A DNA stretch of 64,000 nucleotides from Lewinellaceae bacterium (GCA_020636025.1 JACJYQ010000001.1:1-64000); one strand, 5' to 3'. Positions 22,972-32,742 are shown, counted from the first letter of the stretch. Translations and numbers: made by a program. Notes: generated by a model from the letters alone, not told the origin.

Positions 22972-24408
22972 TTAGGCAATTTTCCCAAGCAGGGTGGCAC
23001 TTGAGGCGTCGTGAATTTTCACCTCAACATAATCTCCCGGCTTCAATCCAGGTTGCTTGGGGAAGACGCACATCTTGTTTTGGGAGTTCCTTCCGCAGAA
23101 ATCATCGGCAGACTTACTGGAATCTCGTTCAATGAGTACTTTGAATGTTTTTCCAATATCCCGCTTGTTGTGTTTCAAAGCCATGGCTGTCTGGAGTCTG
23201 ATAACCTCATTGAGCCGGCGCTTCTTTACATCTTCAGGAATGTCATCGGGGTATTTGCGAGCTGCCAGGGTTCCAGGGCGCTCGGAGTAGGCAAACATAT
23301 AGGACATAGAATACTCTGCCCATTCAACTATGGAAAGTGTATCCTGGTGTTCTTCTTCTGTTTCTGAACAAAAACCTGTGATGATGTCGCTTGAAACCGC
23401 TGCTTCAGGAAGTATTCTGCGAATGCTTTCCATTCGGTTCATGTACCATTCGCGATCGTAGGTGCGATTCATCATTTCGAGAATGCGGGAGTTGCCCGAC
23501 TGCACCGGCAAGTGAATGTACTTGCATATGTTTTCGTGTGTTGCCATGGTGTGCAACACTTTGTCGGTCATGTCTTTTGGGTGGCTGGTGCTAAACCGAA
23601 CTCGAAGATTGGGGTCAATATGTGCCGTCATGGCTAGTAGATCAGCGAAATCGGTGGGTTCTCCTGTTTCTGGGTTTTCCCATTTGTACGAATCCACATT
23701 TTGTCCAAGCAGCGTCACTTCCCGGAATCCTTTTTGGAATAGATCCGTAGCTTCAGCTACAATACTGAAAGGATCGCGCGAGCGTTCGCGGCCACGCGTA
23801 AACGGAACCACGCAAAAGGAACACATATTATCACAGCCCCTCATGATGGAAATGAAGGCGGTCACGCCATTGGATTCCAGACGAACCGGACTGATATCGG
23901 CATAAGTTTCTTCGCGGCTCAGCAGCACATTCACCATTCGGCCACCTTCTTCGGCGGCACCGATCAGGTTGGGTAAATCGCGGTATGCATCGGGACCCAC
24001 AACCAGATCAACCAGCTTTTCTTCTTCCAGCCATTTCTTTTTCAGGCGCTCGGCCATGCAACCGAGAATGCCCACCTTGGTGCCAGGGCGCTTGCTTTTT
24101 ACCACATCAAATACCTTCAGGCGTTTGCGTACAGTTTCTTCGGCCTTCTCTCGTATGGAACAGGTATTTACCAGTATCAGGTCACTTTCCTCCATGTTGC
24201 GGGTAGGAGCATACCCTATGTCGCCAAGTATACTGGCTACAATTTCAGAATCGCTGAAATTCATCTGACAACCATAGCTCTCGATGTAAAAATGCTTGAG
24301 CCCCGGGCTCCTGCCCAGTTCAGCATTTTCCTTGAAAAACACAGACCCCTGGCTGGCTTCGTCGATGGATTTTATTCCTTCTAGGGTTGGGTTTGAATCG
24401 TAAAGCAT
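22972..24408 (-). CDS. miaB: tRNA-2-methylthio-N6-dimethylallyladenosine synthase
   Basis: 478-aa radical SAM methylthiotransferase that adds the 2-methylthio group to i6A37 of tRNAs. The auxiliary 4Fe-4S cluster cysteines are Cys47, Cys83 and Cys117 in the UPF0004 domain. The radical SAM cluster is Cys192-x3-Cys196-x2-Cys199 in MRGCDNMCSFC. A TRAM domain closes the protein (FKVLIERDSSKS... VEVKIHDA). About 35 extra N-terminal residues precede the conserved core. First gene of an operon with the lipoprotein and the sigma-54-type activator, a layout common in Bacteroidota. Confidence 0.96.
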   Translation of the reverse strand: MLYDSNPTLEGIKSIDEASQGSVFFKENAELGRSPGLKHFYIESYGCQMNFSDSEIVASILGDIGYAPTRNMEESDLILVNTCSIREKAEETVRKRLKVFDVVKSKRPGTKVGILGCMAERLKKKWLEEEKLVDLVVGPDAYRDLPNLIGAAEEGGRMVNVLLSREETYADISPVRLESNGVTAFISIMRGCDNMCSFCVVPFTRGRERSRDPFSIVAEATDLFQKGFREVTLLGQNVDSYKWENPETGEPTDFADLLAMTAHIDPNLRVRFSTSHPKDMTDKVLHTMATHENICKYIHLPVQSGNSRILEMMNRTYDREWYMNRMESIRRILPEAAVSSDIITGFCSETEEEHQDTLSIVEWAEYSMSYMFAYSERPGTLAARKYPDDIPEDVKKRRLNEVIRLQTAMALKHNKRDIGKTFKVLIERDSSKSADDFCGRNSQNKMCVFPKQPGLKPGDYVEVKIHDASSATLLGKIA

Positions 24409-24428
24409 GGATTTTTTATTTCAGGCCG

Positions 24429-24436
24429 CAAAAGTA
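24429..24436 (-). promoter_or_regulatory. miaB promoter -7 element (TACTTTTG)
   Basis: Exact TAnnTTTG match on the minus strand, 20 bp before the miaB ATG. Immediately upstream of it lies one copy of a 61-bp dispersed repeat. Confidence 0.55.
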
Positions 24437-24495
24437 CGGCTTCTTTTCCAATCCCGTGTCAGATTGTCACCCGCATTTGTACAGAATGGCAGAAA
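24435..24495 (-). repeat. 61-bp dispersed repeat, copy A
   Basis: Shares about 57 of 61 bases with 32743-32803, same orientation, including the segment CACCCGCATTTGTACAGAAT. It covers the upstream side of the miaB promoter. Confidence 0.8.
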
Positions 24496-24527
24496 GCCAT
24501 CCGCTTAATTTTATGAATAAACTAATA

Positions 24528-24603
24528 AGAGCGTGCCTGAAAAATTACTGTCGACAATAAAAGTTGCCTTTTAAGCCAAACAAATAATTATCAGACACGC
24601 TCT
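24528..24603. repeat. 76-bp MITE-like remnant with IS-type termini
   Basis: Imperfect terminal inverted repeats AGAGCGTGCCTGA (24528-24540) and the reverse complement of TCAGACACGCTCT (24591-24603), with about 50 bp of AT-rich core. Termini of the form AGAGCGTGTCTGA resemble ends of DDE-type insertion sequences. There is no coding capacity. Confidence 0.6.
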
Positions 24604-24615
24604 AGTTGAGAACCG

Positions 24616-26979
24616 TTAATTTATCAGATTAACATGGACATTTTTGCCTTTACCTGTAAACCCTTTTTCTTTTACCATGAGTAAATAGGATTTACTTCCT
24701 TCATTAAAAATATTGGCTTTTGACCATCCTTCGCTCCATTTATAGCTTGCTTGAAGCGCCCCAATTGTGCCATTACTGTTTACAAGGTTAATATGAGCAT
24801 TTTTTTCCTTGCTTGTAAAGCCTTTTTCTTTTAATAGCATGAGGAATGTTTGGTTTCCACGTTTGAAAAATTCTGCCTCGGTCCAACCTTCGCTCCATTT
24901 ATAATCTGAAACCAGATTTCCAATCGTTCCATTCCTATTTACCAGATTAATATGAACATTCTGCCCTTTACTGGTAAAACCTTTTTCTTTAAGTAGCATG
25001 AGGAATATTTGATCCCCTCGATTAAAGAATTCTGCGTCAGTCCAGCCTTCACCCCATTTATAGTCTGCAACCAGATTTCCAATGGTTCCATCGTTATTTA
25101 CAACATTTATATGAACATTCTTGCCGGCACTTGTAAATCCTTTACTCTTTAGGAGCATAAGGTAAGTTTTACCACCTGTATTAAAGAATTCAATGTCAGA
25201 CCAACCTTCGCTCCATTTGTAGCTTGCGATGAGCTCACCAATGGTGCCATTACTATTCACTTTATTTATATGAACGTTTTTATTTTTTGAAGTAAAGCCT
25301 TTGGATTTTACCATCATCAAATAAGTTTGACTTCCTTTTTTAAAAAACTCGATATCGGACCATCCCTCGCTCCACTTGTAGCTGGCAATGAGCCCACCTA
25401 TAGTTCCGTCATTGTTCACCTTATTTATATGGACATTTTTATTTTTGCTTGACACCCCGTTCTTTTTTAACAGCATCAAATACTTATGGTTGTTTATCTC
25501 AAAAACTTTGGATGAGGACCAACCTTCACTCCATTTATAACTTTCGATTAGCTTTCCTATCGTTCCAGACTCGCCACCTCCATCACTTGGCGGGTCTGGA
25601 TCAGTTATAGGGAATAAGTCATAGCTATTGGGAATATTTGATTTTGCAGCTATTTCAGCCAGCCCCTGAGCCAAAGTATCAAGCTTTCCGAGGGAGATGT
25701 TTCCGTAATTCACACATACTGCGACATTGATTCCACTATAATCTATTCCATTAGAAACATAACCCGGGAGGTATTTTTGCAATTCTGCCTTGCCTCCTCC
25801 TCCAGCTCCATTATGCCGGAGCATTTTTCCTCTGACGCCCCAGCCAAGCGCATGTGAATTACGTACACTTGGAAATGGTTTTGTTTCCATTAAATCGAGC
25901 GTTGATGATTTTAAGATGTCCGGATAATTCGCCAGGCGATCAGTAGCAACCATAATCCTTATTAATGACCTGGCGGAAGCGGCCCATCCTCCGGCGGCTC
26001 CAACTCTTTCGATTCCCTGATTATAATCCTCCGGCCAATTCAGTGTTTCTGTTTTTCCGGTTTTTTTATCATAAACATGTCGATCTGAGTCGTATTCATC
26101 TTTTGTGTGGGCGTAATTCGTAATGTCGCCATGTAGACCCAGAGGTTGAAAAATTTTCTGATCAATGTATTTGCCGTATTCTTTTCCAGAGACCTCCAGC
26201 ACAATCATTTTTTGGAATGTTCCCATTCCTATGTTTGAATAATCTGCCTTGGTGCCAACCTCAAATTTTAGTTTTTTGTGGATCAAGTGATATTGAACAA
26301 GCTGTTTAAGTGGAATCCGCTCTTCCTTATTAATGCCGTAATATTCTCTGATCACATCCGTATCTCCGTCGTTTTTTACTAAACCCGAAGTATGTGAAAG
26401 GAGGTGGCTTAATCGCATATTAGCGTACCAATTAATCCACTCTGGATGATTTTGCTGCTGGCTTCCTTTGATGTAGGCAGCGATAAAGACAGGATCTTTC
26501 AATATTCCATTGTTGCCGAAGAGCTTTTTGTTTATCGAAAAGTTAGCATGTTCTTCAGTTAACTTCATGATACCCAGAGTGGTGATAATTTTTGAAACGC
26601 TTCCAATGCCTGTTCGATGATACGGCATCATCTGCTTTTTATCCTTGTAATTTGCATAGCCATAGGCTTTATTTGCAACCAGCTTCCCATTTTTTGAAAT
26701 TGCTACTGTAATCCCTGGAATATGATTATCCCTCACAGCTTTTTTTACCAATTGGTCAATTTGATTTTCAATTGAGGCATGTGCTTTCCCAGAATCAGGT
26801 TGAGCTGAAATCTCTTGTAGGAAAAAGAGGAAAACAAAAGGAATTAATACCAGTTTTACAACCTTGTATAGAATAATCCTATAACCGAGTGATGGTTGCA
26901 AATGGATGCTTCCCATAGCCTTATGGTCAATGCGAAATAGATTGGCGCTATTGCCATTTAAAATTTTGGACTTTCTCAT
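24616..26979 (-). CDS. Exported serine beta-lactamase-like hydrolase with six C-terminal repeats
   Basis: 787 aa. An N-terminal hydrophobic segment (about 36-58) is a signal peptide or anchor; an in-frame ATG at codon 22 is an alternative start. The class C beta-lactamase/DD-peptidase-like domain (about 65-450) has SxxK Ser127-Lys130 (GSVSK), Tyr247-x-Asn249 (ADYSNIG) and HNG at 389-391. After a DPDPPSDGGG linker come six tandem repeats of about 53 residues (472-787), each with GTIG...YKWSEGW...YLMLLK...VHIN. Six repeats could form a closed propeller or lectin-like platform. Substrate may be a cell-wall or D-amino-acid peptide or an ester. The downstream neighbour is miaB, across a repeat-filled gap. 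Confidence 0.88.
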   Translation of the reverse strand: MRKSKILNGNSANLFRIDHKAMGSIHLQPSLGYRIILYKVVKLVLIPFVFLFFLQEISAQPDSGKAHASIENQIDQLVKKAVRDNHIPGITVAISKNGKLVANKAYGYANYKDKKQMMPYHRTGIGSVSKIITTLGIMKLTEEHANFSINKKLFGNNGILKDPVFIAAYIKGSQQQNHPEWINWYANMRLSHLLSHTSGLVKNDGDTDVIREYYGINKEERIPLKQLVQYHLIHKKLKFEVGTKADYSNIGMGTFQKMIVLEVSGKEYGKYIDQKIFQPLGLHGDITNYAHTKDEYDSDRHVYDKKTGKTETLNWPEDYNQGIERVGAAGGWAASARSLIRIMVATDRLANYPDILKSSTLDLMETKPFPSVRNSHALGWGVRGKMLRHNGAGGGGKAELQKYLPGYVSNGIDYSGINVAVCVNYGNISLGKLDTLAQGLAEIAAKSNIPNSYDLFPITDPDPPSDGGGESGTIGKLIESYKWSEGWSSSKVFEINNHKYLMLLKKNGVSSKNKNVHINKVNNDGTIGGLIASYKWSEGWSDIEFFKKGSQTYLMMVKSKGFTSKNKNVHINKVNSNGTIGELIASYKWSEGWSDIEFFNTGGKTYLMLLKSKGFTSAGKNVHINVVNNDGTIGNLVADYKWGEGWTDAEFFNRGDQIFLMLLKEKGFTSKGQNVHINLVNRNGTIGNLVSDYKWSEGWTEAEFFKRGNQTFLMLLKEKGFTSKEKNAHINLVNSNGTIGALQASYKWSEGWSKANIFNEGSKSYLLMVKEKGFTGKGKNVHVNLIN
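24619..25566 (-). repeat. Six tandem about-159-bp coding repeats
   Basis: Internal repeats of the hydrolase gene. The units diverge at both DNA and protein level, but each keeps YKW[S/G]EGW and a VHIN or AHIN/VHVN motif near its end. Confidence 0.9.
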
Positions 26980-27130
26980 AATCTGTTTTTTTTTTTGAAG
27001 TTGATGTAATGCACAACTCTAGGCTGTGCCTTTAATTTGTTTTTTAGTGTTAGAGCTTGTGGGGAAAAGTGTCTTGAAATATAATATTGCAAACAGCATG
27101 GCCTGCACCTGATTTCAGGTTAATTCCAAA

Positions 27131-28219
27131 TCACAACCGAACTTTTAGTTTTACCCCTGATTTCAGGTAAGTTCTTTTTGTTTTATAGGGCAACAAGAGT
27201 TCTTCCTTATACCTTGAGTCGACATTTACAATGTAGTTCCCTTGTGGAAGATTGAAACTTGCAATACCATCCTTACCATCCAGTCTGGGAGTCTTTGATT
27301 CAATTGGCAGCTCATCATCACCGCCATATATTGTAACCAATATTCTCGAGCAATCGTGTTTTTTACAATCTGAAAGAATTACGGTAAGCAAGCCATTAGG
27401 TTTTGGGGCGCTTTTTGTTTCCGGAGGTTTGGAAGTATTGCCGCGAGTACTTGCTGAAGTAGTGCTTCGAGTTCTTGGTGAAGTTTGGTTGGATTCTTGG
27501 TGGATTCTGGTGAACTTCAAATGTCTCCCATCCTTCTCAGCCATTTCGTGAGTCCCGGTTACTTCCAAAGTCCAATTAAAAGAACTCATCGTATTCCCCT
27601 TCGGTACATCCACAAGTAGACCGTCTACTTTATTTTGATTGCGTTTGCCTATAAAGACATTTGCATATTGCGGCTGCCCTCCTGAAAAAAGTGCCTCTCC
27701 AAACCAAAATATCAGATTACCTGACTGGCGAATGTAATAGGTCGCACCATCAGAACATTTCCAGGTTCCATCCAGGTCATTCATGCTATTTGCAGAAAAA
27801 GTTCCGGTTGTTTGTTTCGGCAGTTTTGAAACTATTGACCTCATATCTGTTTGTCTAAGCGATTTGGATCGATAATTTCCGGTGGATTGTGTTACGGTAA
27901 GCAGCTTCCCGCCCTCCTCAAGATTTATTCTCAAAATGCCATTTTCTGCCTTGCCATATTTGGGAACTGAATACCAATTGCCCGTCAAACGGTTCCCATC
28001 CATTTTCCCATAGAATACGTGAGCATACTTTTTTCCGGGGTGCTCAGCAAACCAGTATACGTCATTGCCTTTCTGTCGAATGTAAAATGCACCACCATCA
28101 TCACTAATGTATACACCTGTTATATTAGGTGGGCTTGAGGCGAAAACGCTGGCCTTGAAGATAATTTGCCCAAGGAGGCAGATAATCAGGAGTGCTTTAA
28201 ATCTCTGTTTTTGATTCAT
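27131..28219 (-). CDS. Secreted protein with two related beta domains, function unknown
   Basis: 362 aa. The signal peptide ends near residue 27 (ASVFAS). Two related domains follow: residues about 30-115 and 145-240. Each contains G[V/T]Y/W..DGG/A...YIRQ.GN..[Y/F]WF.E followed by AxVF[Y/I]GK.....[V/L]TG. A Ser/Thr-rich linker (about 242-270) leads to a C-terminal domain with a DGKDGIASFNLPQGNY segment, like a carboxypeptidase-type peptide domain. No catalytic motif is evident. It is 151 bp upstream of the repeat-bearing hydrolase gene in the same direction and may be co-expressed with it. Confidence 0.7.
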   Translation of the reverse strand: MNQKQRFKALLIICLLGQIIFKASVFASSPPNITGVYISDDGGAFYIRQKGNDVYWFAEHPGKKYAHVFYGKMDGNRLTGNWYSVPKYGKAENGILRINLEEGGKLLTVTQSTGNYRSKSLRQTDMRSIVSKLPKQTTGTFSANSMNDLDGTWKCSDGATYYIRQSGNLIFWFGEALFSGGQPQYANVFIGKRNQNKVDGLLVDVPKGNTMSSFNWTLEVTGTHEMAEKDGRHLKFTRIHQESNQTSPRTRSTTSASTRGNTSKPPETKSAPKPNGLLTVILSDCKKHDCSRILVTIYGGDDELPIESKTPRLDGKDGIASFNLPQGNYIVNVDSRYKEELLLPYKTKRTYLKSGVKLKVRL

Positions 28220-28582
28220 TTGTTTACAATTTTAGAAGTGAGTAAAAGGGTTGTTGATTTAATGTTTTAAACATTCCATATAGAAGCAAAAGCGAAATGA
28301 ATGTTTAACTACTGCAAAGTTGAAGGAGAGCGATTAGAGCAGCTTTAAGCAGAATAACATAATCTTTAACTATTGTAACATCTATCCATTCAGGAGTATG
28401 AATTGGGCAGATTATGCATTCAACGGCATAAGGTCACGGTCCAGATTCTGGAGCAACGCAACAGAAAACTTGCTTGGATTTTTCTTTTGGAGAAAGGCTA
28501 CCCAATTTGTGCTGGACAGACTGTGCTGAAGAGGGGGGAGAAGTTAGAACGAAAATTCAGGAGTCCTCATCAATATCTGTAC
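28220..28582. other. 363-bp intergenic stretch without a recognised feature
   Basis: Contains one plus-strand frame (28403-28636) overlapping the next gene and lacking any domain or signal; I see no terminator, promoter match or repeat here. Confidence 0.5.
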
Positions 28583-31500
28583 TCAAAGATTACTTTGATA
28601 TTGAGTCGGAGGAACTCCAAATTGTTCCTTAAATGATGCACTAAAATATGATAGAGAATTAAAGCCCGTTAGCCAGGCAACTTCACTGACAGTTAACTGG
28701 CCATTCTGAAGCATTTCAATGCCTCTGTGAAGTCGATAGGTACGTATGTAATTTGCAGTTGAAAGCCCCGTTAAGGTTTTAATTTTTCGGTACACCTGCA
28801 TCTTGCTATAAAAAAGGTCAGTACATAATGATTCGGCATTCAGGTCGGTGTTATCCAGATTTGATTCAATGATTTGATTGGCTTTTGTAAGAAAAGGATC
28901 ATCAGTTTTTAGAAAATCAAACGCATTTTCGTTGCCAGGAGCCGTATCCCCCAAAAATTTATTGCGTATATTTTGTCTTACCTCAATAGTCTTTTTAACC
29001 CTGATCAACAATTCTTCGGAATCAAAGGGCTTAGTAAGATATGCTTCAGCTCCAGTTTTAAGGCCTTCGATCTTGAAGCGTCTTTCAGCCTTGGCTGTAA
29101 GTAAAATAATTGGGATGTGTAATGTTAGTTCATTGGATTTCAAAGATTGGCAAACTTCTAAGCCATCTTTTCCTGGTAACATGACATCACTAATAATAAT
29201 ATCAGGAATGAAATCTAGTGCTTTTTTCAGACCCTCGTTTCCATCTTTTGCAAACAGCAGTTTATAGTCATTCTCCAAACACTTGCCAATGAAGGAAGCT
29301 ACCTCCTTATGATCCTCAATTATAAGTACCATTGGCTTTTCACTTCCTGAAGCAGAATTATCATTCAATCCTATGCTGTTTTCTTCTGACAATGGACTGC
29401 TCCATTCAGTAGCATCTATGATTGACTGGTTTTTAATTGGAAGTCTAACCTTAAATGCTGACCCTTTCCCCAATTCACTTTCTACAGAAATTTCCCCACC
29501 CAACAATTTCACATATTCAAGTGTAAGTGATAATCCAATCCCGGAGCTGTTGGATACCGTGCTGTTTCTATATTTAACCTGGTAAAAGTGGTCGAAAATG
29601 AGCTTCAGCTCATTCTGAGGAATGCCGATACCAGTATCGATCAAACTAACCTCAAAGAATTGCTTTTGCTTTTTACAATGGAGCCTTACCTGCCCTCCTG
29701 ATGCCGTGTATTTAATGGCATTTGAGATTAGATTTGAAAAGATTGATTGCCATTTTTCCCGATCAATATCCATAGTCAAACTTTCCTCCTCAGAGTGGAA
29801 AATTAGTTCTACTTTATTGGATTCAGCATGCGTGTGAAAGGACACCAGGAGATATTTTAAATAGGTAATTGCATCTGCCTGCTCAAAATAGCATTGCATT
29901 AACCCAGCTTCCACTTTGTTTATATCCAATAGCTGATTTACCCTCCCAAGTAGAACCCTAGCATTCCTTTCTATTGTTGAAAATAGAGTTAAGATCTCCT
30001 TGTCACTTATCTTGTCTATTTGACGCAAGCCATGGTTGGCGGGGCCAAGTATGAGCGTAAGCGGGGTTCTAAATTCGTGTGTGATATTGGTAAAAAACCT
30101 GGATTTAAACTCACTTAAATTTTTAAGTTGGAGAATTTCCTGCTTCTCAAGCTGTCTGCGCAATCGAATTCTGAATATTATATAGAATATCCCAGCAATA
30201 AGAATTACATATATAAAATAGGCGAAGGAAGTCCTGTACCATGGTGGAAGGATGGTCAACCTGACCGTTAGAGCCATTTTTTCTGGCGTCCAAAGTCCTT
30301 TGGCTGATGACGCGATAACCTGGAAGGTATACCTGCCAGGTTGAAGATTTGAATAGTGTATCTGTCGATCTTCCGTTGGCGCAGACCAATCATCACTTTT
30401 CCCTAAAAGCCTATATCTGTATCGTATGTTTTCAGGAAACAGATATTCAAGTGTGGAATACTCAAAAATGCAATCATTTTGATCAAAGTCTAACTCAATA
30501 TCCGTCAACAATTCCGGGCTTTGATTTGGTAAAGTTGAAAACTTATTTGTTGAAAAATTAGTGAGAATTACTGGAGGAGGGGTTGCTTTTTCCGTAAAGC
30601 TCTCCGGGTTTATGACGTACAATCCATTTCTGGATCCAAAAACTAAGCGTCCATCATGCAATTTGCATGCACTATTATTCGGAAAGTACCCGGCCTGGTT
30701 ACGCAGGTCGAAGCAAAAAAACAATTTACCATCAAACCTGCAAATATGATGTTGGGTCGTAAGCCAAATATTATCAGAATCGTCAATTTCTATTGACATT
30801 AAATTATCTTCCGGAAGCCCAAGTCCATCTATGACCCTAAATTGTTTGATTTCATTGGTATGTGGGTTTAGTCTGATTAAGCCCTGTTTAGTCGCAATCC
30901 AAAGCATTCCGTCCTTGCTTTGTGCCATATCCCTAATTGAATAATAAATACCATTAATTGTGCTATCCACCCAATGGTACCGTTCAGTATTCAAGTCCAG
31001 GTAACCCAATTGCCCTACCTTGTCAAGAGATACATAAACCCTTTCTTTCCCTGCTACACGAATATTCGTTCCAATAAGACTCCACTGAAGAGAAGGAAGA
31101 CTTTTTTTGGGGTCAAACCACTTTCTTTGGAGAGATCGATGGTCAATTTGAAGAAGCCCGTATTCGGTTTGTGCCCAGACAAAATTAGAATCAATAGGGT
31201 CGATATAAATGAAATTCAAATAGTTATAGACTGAATCGCCAAGATTTACTGTATGAGGGACTCTGTCCAGAGGGTCGATTTCCAGAAGTCCTCCACCATT
31301 TGTTGCAGTCCAAATTGAGCCATTTGGTAAAACTATTGAATTCTTAATGCTAAATACCGATTCCGGTGTTGTATCCCGAATTATTATACTATATCTTCCA
31401 TTTAAACTATCTGCACGAGATAAACCTATTCCGGGTTGGCGAAACCAAAGAGCATTGTTTTTATCCTCAACTACTCTGTAAACATAGTTATAATGGCGTT

Positions 31501-32608
31501 GGTAACCTGGTATCACCTGATAAAAAGGAAAGAAATCTTCGCTGAGGTTGATAACATCTAATCCGTCAATAGTGGCAATCCAAAGAGTGCCATTTGATGT
31601 TTTTACTAAAGAACGGATGTTGTTATGAGCCAGGCTAAACTGATTATTTTCATCGTGGTAGAAATGATCTACTTTGTTTTTTTCTACATGCAATAGCCCA
31701 TTTGCCGTTCCTACCCATTTTACCTGTTCATCTTCAATCACCAAATCATAAATTGAACTCGTATTTTGTACTTCGGACAACTTGATTTCCTTCAACTGAG
31801 AGCTTGAAGTTTCCAGACTCCACAGTCCATTCGATGTGCCTATGTAGAGCAAGTTGTTTTCCCCCTTCTTTATAACCCTGATTTCAGGACTTTGCCATAG
31901 TGGTTGATTGGGGAACGCTACCTGATTAATTGTGAGTGAAGTAAGATTAATATGGAATAACCCACGATCACTTCCTATCCAAATTTTACCACTATGATCC
32001 TCTGCGAAGGCTTTAAAACCGGGCGTATTAGTATGTATATATCCCAATGCAGGGCCGTTTATGGGGATGAGCTCCCTTTTGTGCTTATCAAGAATGTATG
32101 CTCTTTCCCTCCCCCCTATCCATATTCTGTTGCTGGAATCTTCAAAAATAGTGAGAACATCTACAAAATTTTCTTTTTTGTTTTTGGAATGGCATTCGTA
32201 AAATGAATTATCAGAAGGGGAATAATACATAAGACCCTTATTGGATCCAATAAAAATCCTGCCTGCACTATCTTCAAACAAGCATGTTAAACTATATGGT
32301 TTTAGATGGTTTTTTGCATGAAAGTTTATCCCAAATGTTTTAAATTTATATCCGTCAAACTTTAATAAATATGACCCTCCAGGTTGTCCTCCCTGACTTG
32401 TTATTGCCCATATCCCCCCATTGTGATCCACTAGAATATCGTTGAATGTGGTACTTTTTATTCCATGTAATTCACTTATATGATGAAAAATATGTTGCTG
32501 GGAAAGATATTTAGCCTGCGCACTAGTCCAACTGATGTCATACAAAAATAACACCAGAGCCAAGACAGTACACTTCTTGGTATGTCTATTGAAAATCTTT
32601 ATAAACAT
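28583..32608 (-). CDS. Hybrid two-component system (one-protein sensor kinase/response regulator)
   Basis: 1341 aa. Signal/anchor at 1-31, Reg_prop beta-propeller repeats (for example GIWAITSQGG, RIFIGSNKGLMYY, TLWIATIDGL) to about residue 690, Y_Y_Y domain, membrane helix (FAYFIYVILIAGIFYIIF), HisKA with His in ITHEFRTPLTLI, HATPase (SNLISNAIKYT; DTGIGIP), receiver with phospho-acceptor Asp in IISDVMLPG and Lys in LTKPF, and a C-terminal AraC-type HTH (VSEVAWLTGFNSLSYFSASF). In Bacteroidota such HTCS proteins sense oligosaccharides and activate nearby polysaccharide loci. No glycan-degradation locus adjoins it here; the genes downstream are the two-domain secreted protein and the repeat hydrolase, which are candidate targets. 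Confidence 0.95.
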   Translation of the reverse strand: MFIKIFNRHTKKCTVLALVLFLYDISWTSAQAKYLSQQHIFHHISELHGIKSTTFNDILVDHNGGIWAITSQGGQPGGSYLLKFDGYKFKTFGINFHAKNHLKPYSLTCLFEDSAGRIFIGSNKGLMYYSPSDNSFYECHSKNKKENFVDVLTIFEDSSNRIWIGGRERAYILDKHKRELIPINGPALGYIHTNTPGFKAFAEDHSGKIWIGSDRGLFHINLTSLTINQVAFPNQPLWQSPEIRVIKKGENNLLYIGTSNGLWSLETSSSQLKEIKLSEVQNTSSIYDLVIEDEQVKWVGTANGLLHVEKNKVDHFYHDENNQFSLAHNNIRSLVKTSNGTLWIATIDGLDVINLSEDFFPFYQVIPGYQRHYNYVYRVVEDKNNALWFRQPGIGLSRADSLNGRYSIIIRDTTPESVFSIKNSIVLPNGSIWTATNGGGLLEIDPLDRVPHTVNLGDSVYNYLNFIYIDPIDSNFVWAQTEYGLLQIDHRSLQRKWFDPKKSLPSLQWSLIGTNIRVAGKERVYVSLDKVGQLGYLDLNTERYHWVDSTINGIYYSIRDMAQSKDGMLWIATKQGLIRLNPHTNEIKQFRVIDGLGLPEDNLMSIEIDDSDNIWLTTQHHICRFDGKLFFCFDLRNQAGYFPNNSACKLHDGRLVFGSRNGLYVINPESFTEKATPPPVILTNFSTNKFSTLPNQSPELLTDIELDFDQNDCIFEYSTLEYLFPENIRYRYRLLGKSDDWSAPTEDRQIHYSNLQPGRYTFQVIASSAKGLWTPEKMALTVRLTILPPWYRTSFAYFIYVILIAGIFYIIFRIRLRRQLEKQEILQLKNLSEFKSRFFTNITHEFRTPLTLILGPANHGLRQIDKISDKEILTLFSTIERNARVLLGRVNQLLDINKVEAGLMQCYFEQADAITYLKYLLVSFHTHAESNKVELIFHSEEESLTMDIDREKWQSIFSNLISNAIKYTASGGQVRLHCKKQKQFFEVSLIDTGIGIPQNELKLIFDHFYQVKYRNSTVSNSSGIGLSLTLEYVKLLGGEISVESELGKGSAFKVRLPIKNQSIIDATEWSSPLSEENSIGLNDNSASGSEKPMVLIIEDHKEVASFIGKCLENDYKLLFAKDGNEGLKKALDFIPDIIISDVMLPGKDGLEVCQSLKSNELTLHIPIILLTAKAERRFKIEGLKTGAEAYLTKPFDSEELLIRVKKTIEVRQNIRNKFLGDTAPGNENAFDFLKTDDPFLTKANQIIESNLDNTDLNAESLCTDLFYSKMQVYRKIKTLTGLSTANYIRTYRLHRGIEMLQNGQLTVSEVAWLTGFNSLSYFSASFKEQFGVPPTQYQSNL

Positions 32609-32742
32609 TCAATTGATTGCAATAACAAAAGTCAATTGGTTTTTGATACGTTGCATCTTAGGGTGTGTGTAAAAAAATCATAATCGTTATGTGAGTTAAT
32701 GCTAAACTTCTCGTTTAAGTAAACACTATGATGACAAGATTT

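Noticed and set aside
24616..25566. Tandem DNA repeats as a mobile or CRISPR structure
   Set aside because: They are in frame and encode protein repeats of the hydrolase.
28403..28636. 77-codon plus-strand frame
   Set aside because: Overlaps the hybrid two-component gene on the other strand and has no recognisable features.
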